NCBI GenBank assembly: GCA_030447005.1
Contig: JAUJME010000008.1
Coordinates: forward strand, 1 to 22,159
Length of the DNA: 22,159 nucleotides
Direction: 5' to 3'
From: Solirubrobacteraceae bacterium
Lineage (GTDB): Bacteria; Actinomycetota; Thermoleophilia; Solirubrobacterales; Solirubrobacteraceae
Of this stretch, positions 21,365-22,159 are shown one piece after another. How positions within the stretch are numbered: the stretch's first letter is position 1; every line of letters begins with the position of its first letter. The translations under genes were made by a program, and so were the position numbers. The notes beneath the pieces were generated by a model that worked only from the letters and a program-made list of their open reading frames with translations, made no database searches and was not told the origin of the DNA.

Positions 21365-22159
21365 CGCCCGACCCCGCCCGCTTCGCCGCGCTGCTGTGCG
21401 GCTACTGCCTCGACGTGCAGCCGGGCCAGCAGGTCGTCGTGCGCTCGACGCCGCTCGCCGCGCCGCTGCTCGCCGAGCTCCAGCGCGAGCTCCTCGAGCG
21501 CGACGCCTGGCCGCTGTTCCGGATCGCGCTGCCCGGGATGGAGGAGGGCTTCTACCGCGCGGCGCGCGCGGCGCAGCTCGACGCCTACGCGCCCGCCGAG
21601 CTCACCGAGGCCGAGGAGACGGACTGCTCGCTGGCGATCCAGGCGCCGGAGAACACGCGCGCCCTGGCGGGGGTCGACCCGGCGCTGATCGCCCGCGCCG
21701 CCCGCGCGCGCGGCCCGGTCCGCGAGGCGGCGATGCGCCGCCGCTGGTGCGGGACGCTGTGGCCGACGGCGGCGGGCGCCCAGCAGGCCGGCATGTCGCT
21801 GCGCGACTTCAGCGCGTTCGTCGAGCGCGCCCTCTTCCTCGACCGCGAGGACCCTCCCGCAGCCTGGCGCGAGCTCCACGACGTCCAGGCCCGCCTCATC
21901 GACCGCCTCTCGCGCGCCCGCGAGCTGCGCATCGAGGCCGAGGGGACCGACCTGACCCTCTCCGTCGAGGGCCGCACCTGGGTCAACTCCGACGGGAAGC
22001 GCAACATGCCCTCCGGCGAGGTCTTCACCGGGCCGGTCGAGACGAGCGCCGAGGGCCGCGCCCGCTTCACGATCCCCTCCGCCCCGGGCGGCGTCGACGT
22101 CGACGACATCGAGCTCGAGTTCCGCGAGGGCGTCGTGGTCGGCGCGCGCGCCGCGCGCG
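21361..22159 (+). CDS. M29-family aminopeptidase, partial at the right edge
   Basis: The frame is open from GTG 21361 to the end of the window (266 codons) with no stop. It matches aminopeptidase T/M29-type metalloproteases: the N-terminal LLCGYCLDVQPGQQVVVRST, a TLWPTAAGAQQAGMS segment (132-146), FVERALFLDREDP, and the metal-binding region VNSDGKRNMPSGEVFTGPVE (208-227) with Glu220. The later metal ligands lie beyond the window. Such enzymes release N-terminal amino acids, though many environmental members have unknown substrates. It overlaps the cyclase stop by 4 nt (GTGA), placing it in the same operon as the SnoaL-MBL fusion. A hydrolysed amide or peptide-like substrate for the pathway is inference. 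Confidence 0.92.
   Translation, partial: MTPDPARFAALLCGYCLDVQPGQQVVVRSTPLAAPLLAELQRELLERDAWPLFRIALPGMEEGFYRAARAAQLDAYAPAELTEAEETDCSLAIQAPENTRALAGVDPALIARAARARGPVREAAMRRRWCGTLWPTAAGAQQAGMSLRDFSAFVERALFLDREDPPAAWRELHDVQARLIDRLSRARELRIEAEGTDLTLSVEGRTWVNSDGKRNMPSGEVFTGPVETSAEGRARFTIPSAPGGVDVDDIELEFREGVVVGARAAR

Noticed and set aside
1..22159. tRNA, rRNA, CRISPR, insertion sequence, phage or defence genes
   Set aside because: No cloverleaf ends, regularly spaced repeats, transposase motifs or terminal inverted repeats were seen; composition looks uniform across the window.

Overview
This is a very GC-rich, gene-dense chromosomal window with strong G/C bias at third codon positions, many GTG starts and compact gene boundaries. 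The gene set (DUF1800/DUF1501 pair, TAT-type ferritin-like protein, DCD/DUT-type dCTP deaminase, Pat-like GNAT, M29 aminopeptidase) and recurrent TAGnnT -10 boxes just upstream of start codons suggest an actinobacterium, most likely Thermoleophilia/Solirubrobacterales. This taxonomic placement is inference from family resemblance. I see no tRNA, rRNA, CRISPR array, insertion sequence or prophage. No stretch longer than 300 bases lacks a gene; the longest gap is 1148-1312.

Layout. 1-1147 (minus): an uncharacterised protein whose stop overlaps the start of a further gene, visible for eight codons, that opens like a Rossmann flavoprotein. 1313-2053 (plus): a membrane protein with a TrkA-C/RCK_C-like domain. 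2068-4748 (minus): a DUF1800-DUF1501 pair, the second with a TAT-like signal. 4838-6741 (minus): a DEAD-box helicase with a DbpA-like RNA-binding end, coupled to a cyclophilin. 6785-7429 (plus): a membrane-anchored helix-hairpin-helix protein. 7439-8413 (minus): an NADPH:quinone-type reductase, divergent from a PfkB-family kinase (8470-9405), which is followed by a strong hairpin terminator. 9469-10592 (minus): a ferritin-like protein and a cupredoxin, both apparently exported. 10669-11781 (plus): a small membrane protein, Dcd and another small membrane protein. 11848-15210 (plus): citrate synthase, a Pat-like acetyltransferase, two uncharacterised proteins and peptide deformylase. 15207-17970: YgjP-like metalloprotease (minus), a small protein (plus), MetF (minus) and PurU (plus). 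17967-18971 (minus): an MBL-fold hydrolase. 19042 to the end (plus): an overlapping operon of a SnoaL/NTF2-MBL fusion, a 120-aa unknown, a kynurenine-formamidase-like cyclase and an M29 aminopeptidase cut by the window edge.

How the genes relate. Most of the window is housekeeping: folate one-carbon metabolism (metF, purU), the TCA cycle (gltA), nucleotide pool (dcd), protein maturation (deformylase, cyclophilin) and RNA remodelling (helicase). The most distinctive features are (i) at least eleven genes with a TAGnnT/TAAGGT box 6-11 nt before the start codon, implying widespread leaderless transcription; (ii) three convergent gene pairs whose two TAG stops share one CTAG tetranucleotide; and (iii) the tightly overlapped catabolic-looking operon at the right end, divergent from a second MBL hydrolase across 70 bp that holds a direct repeat. 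I do not see a defence system or other clearly new multi-gene system. The right-end operon is the best candidate for undescribed chemistry.
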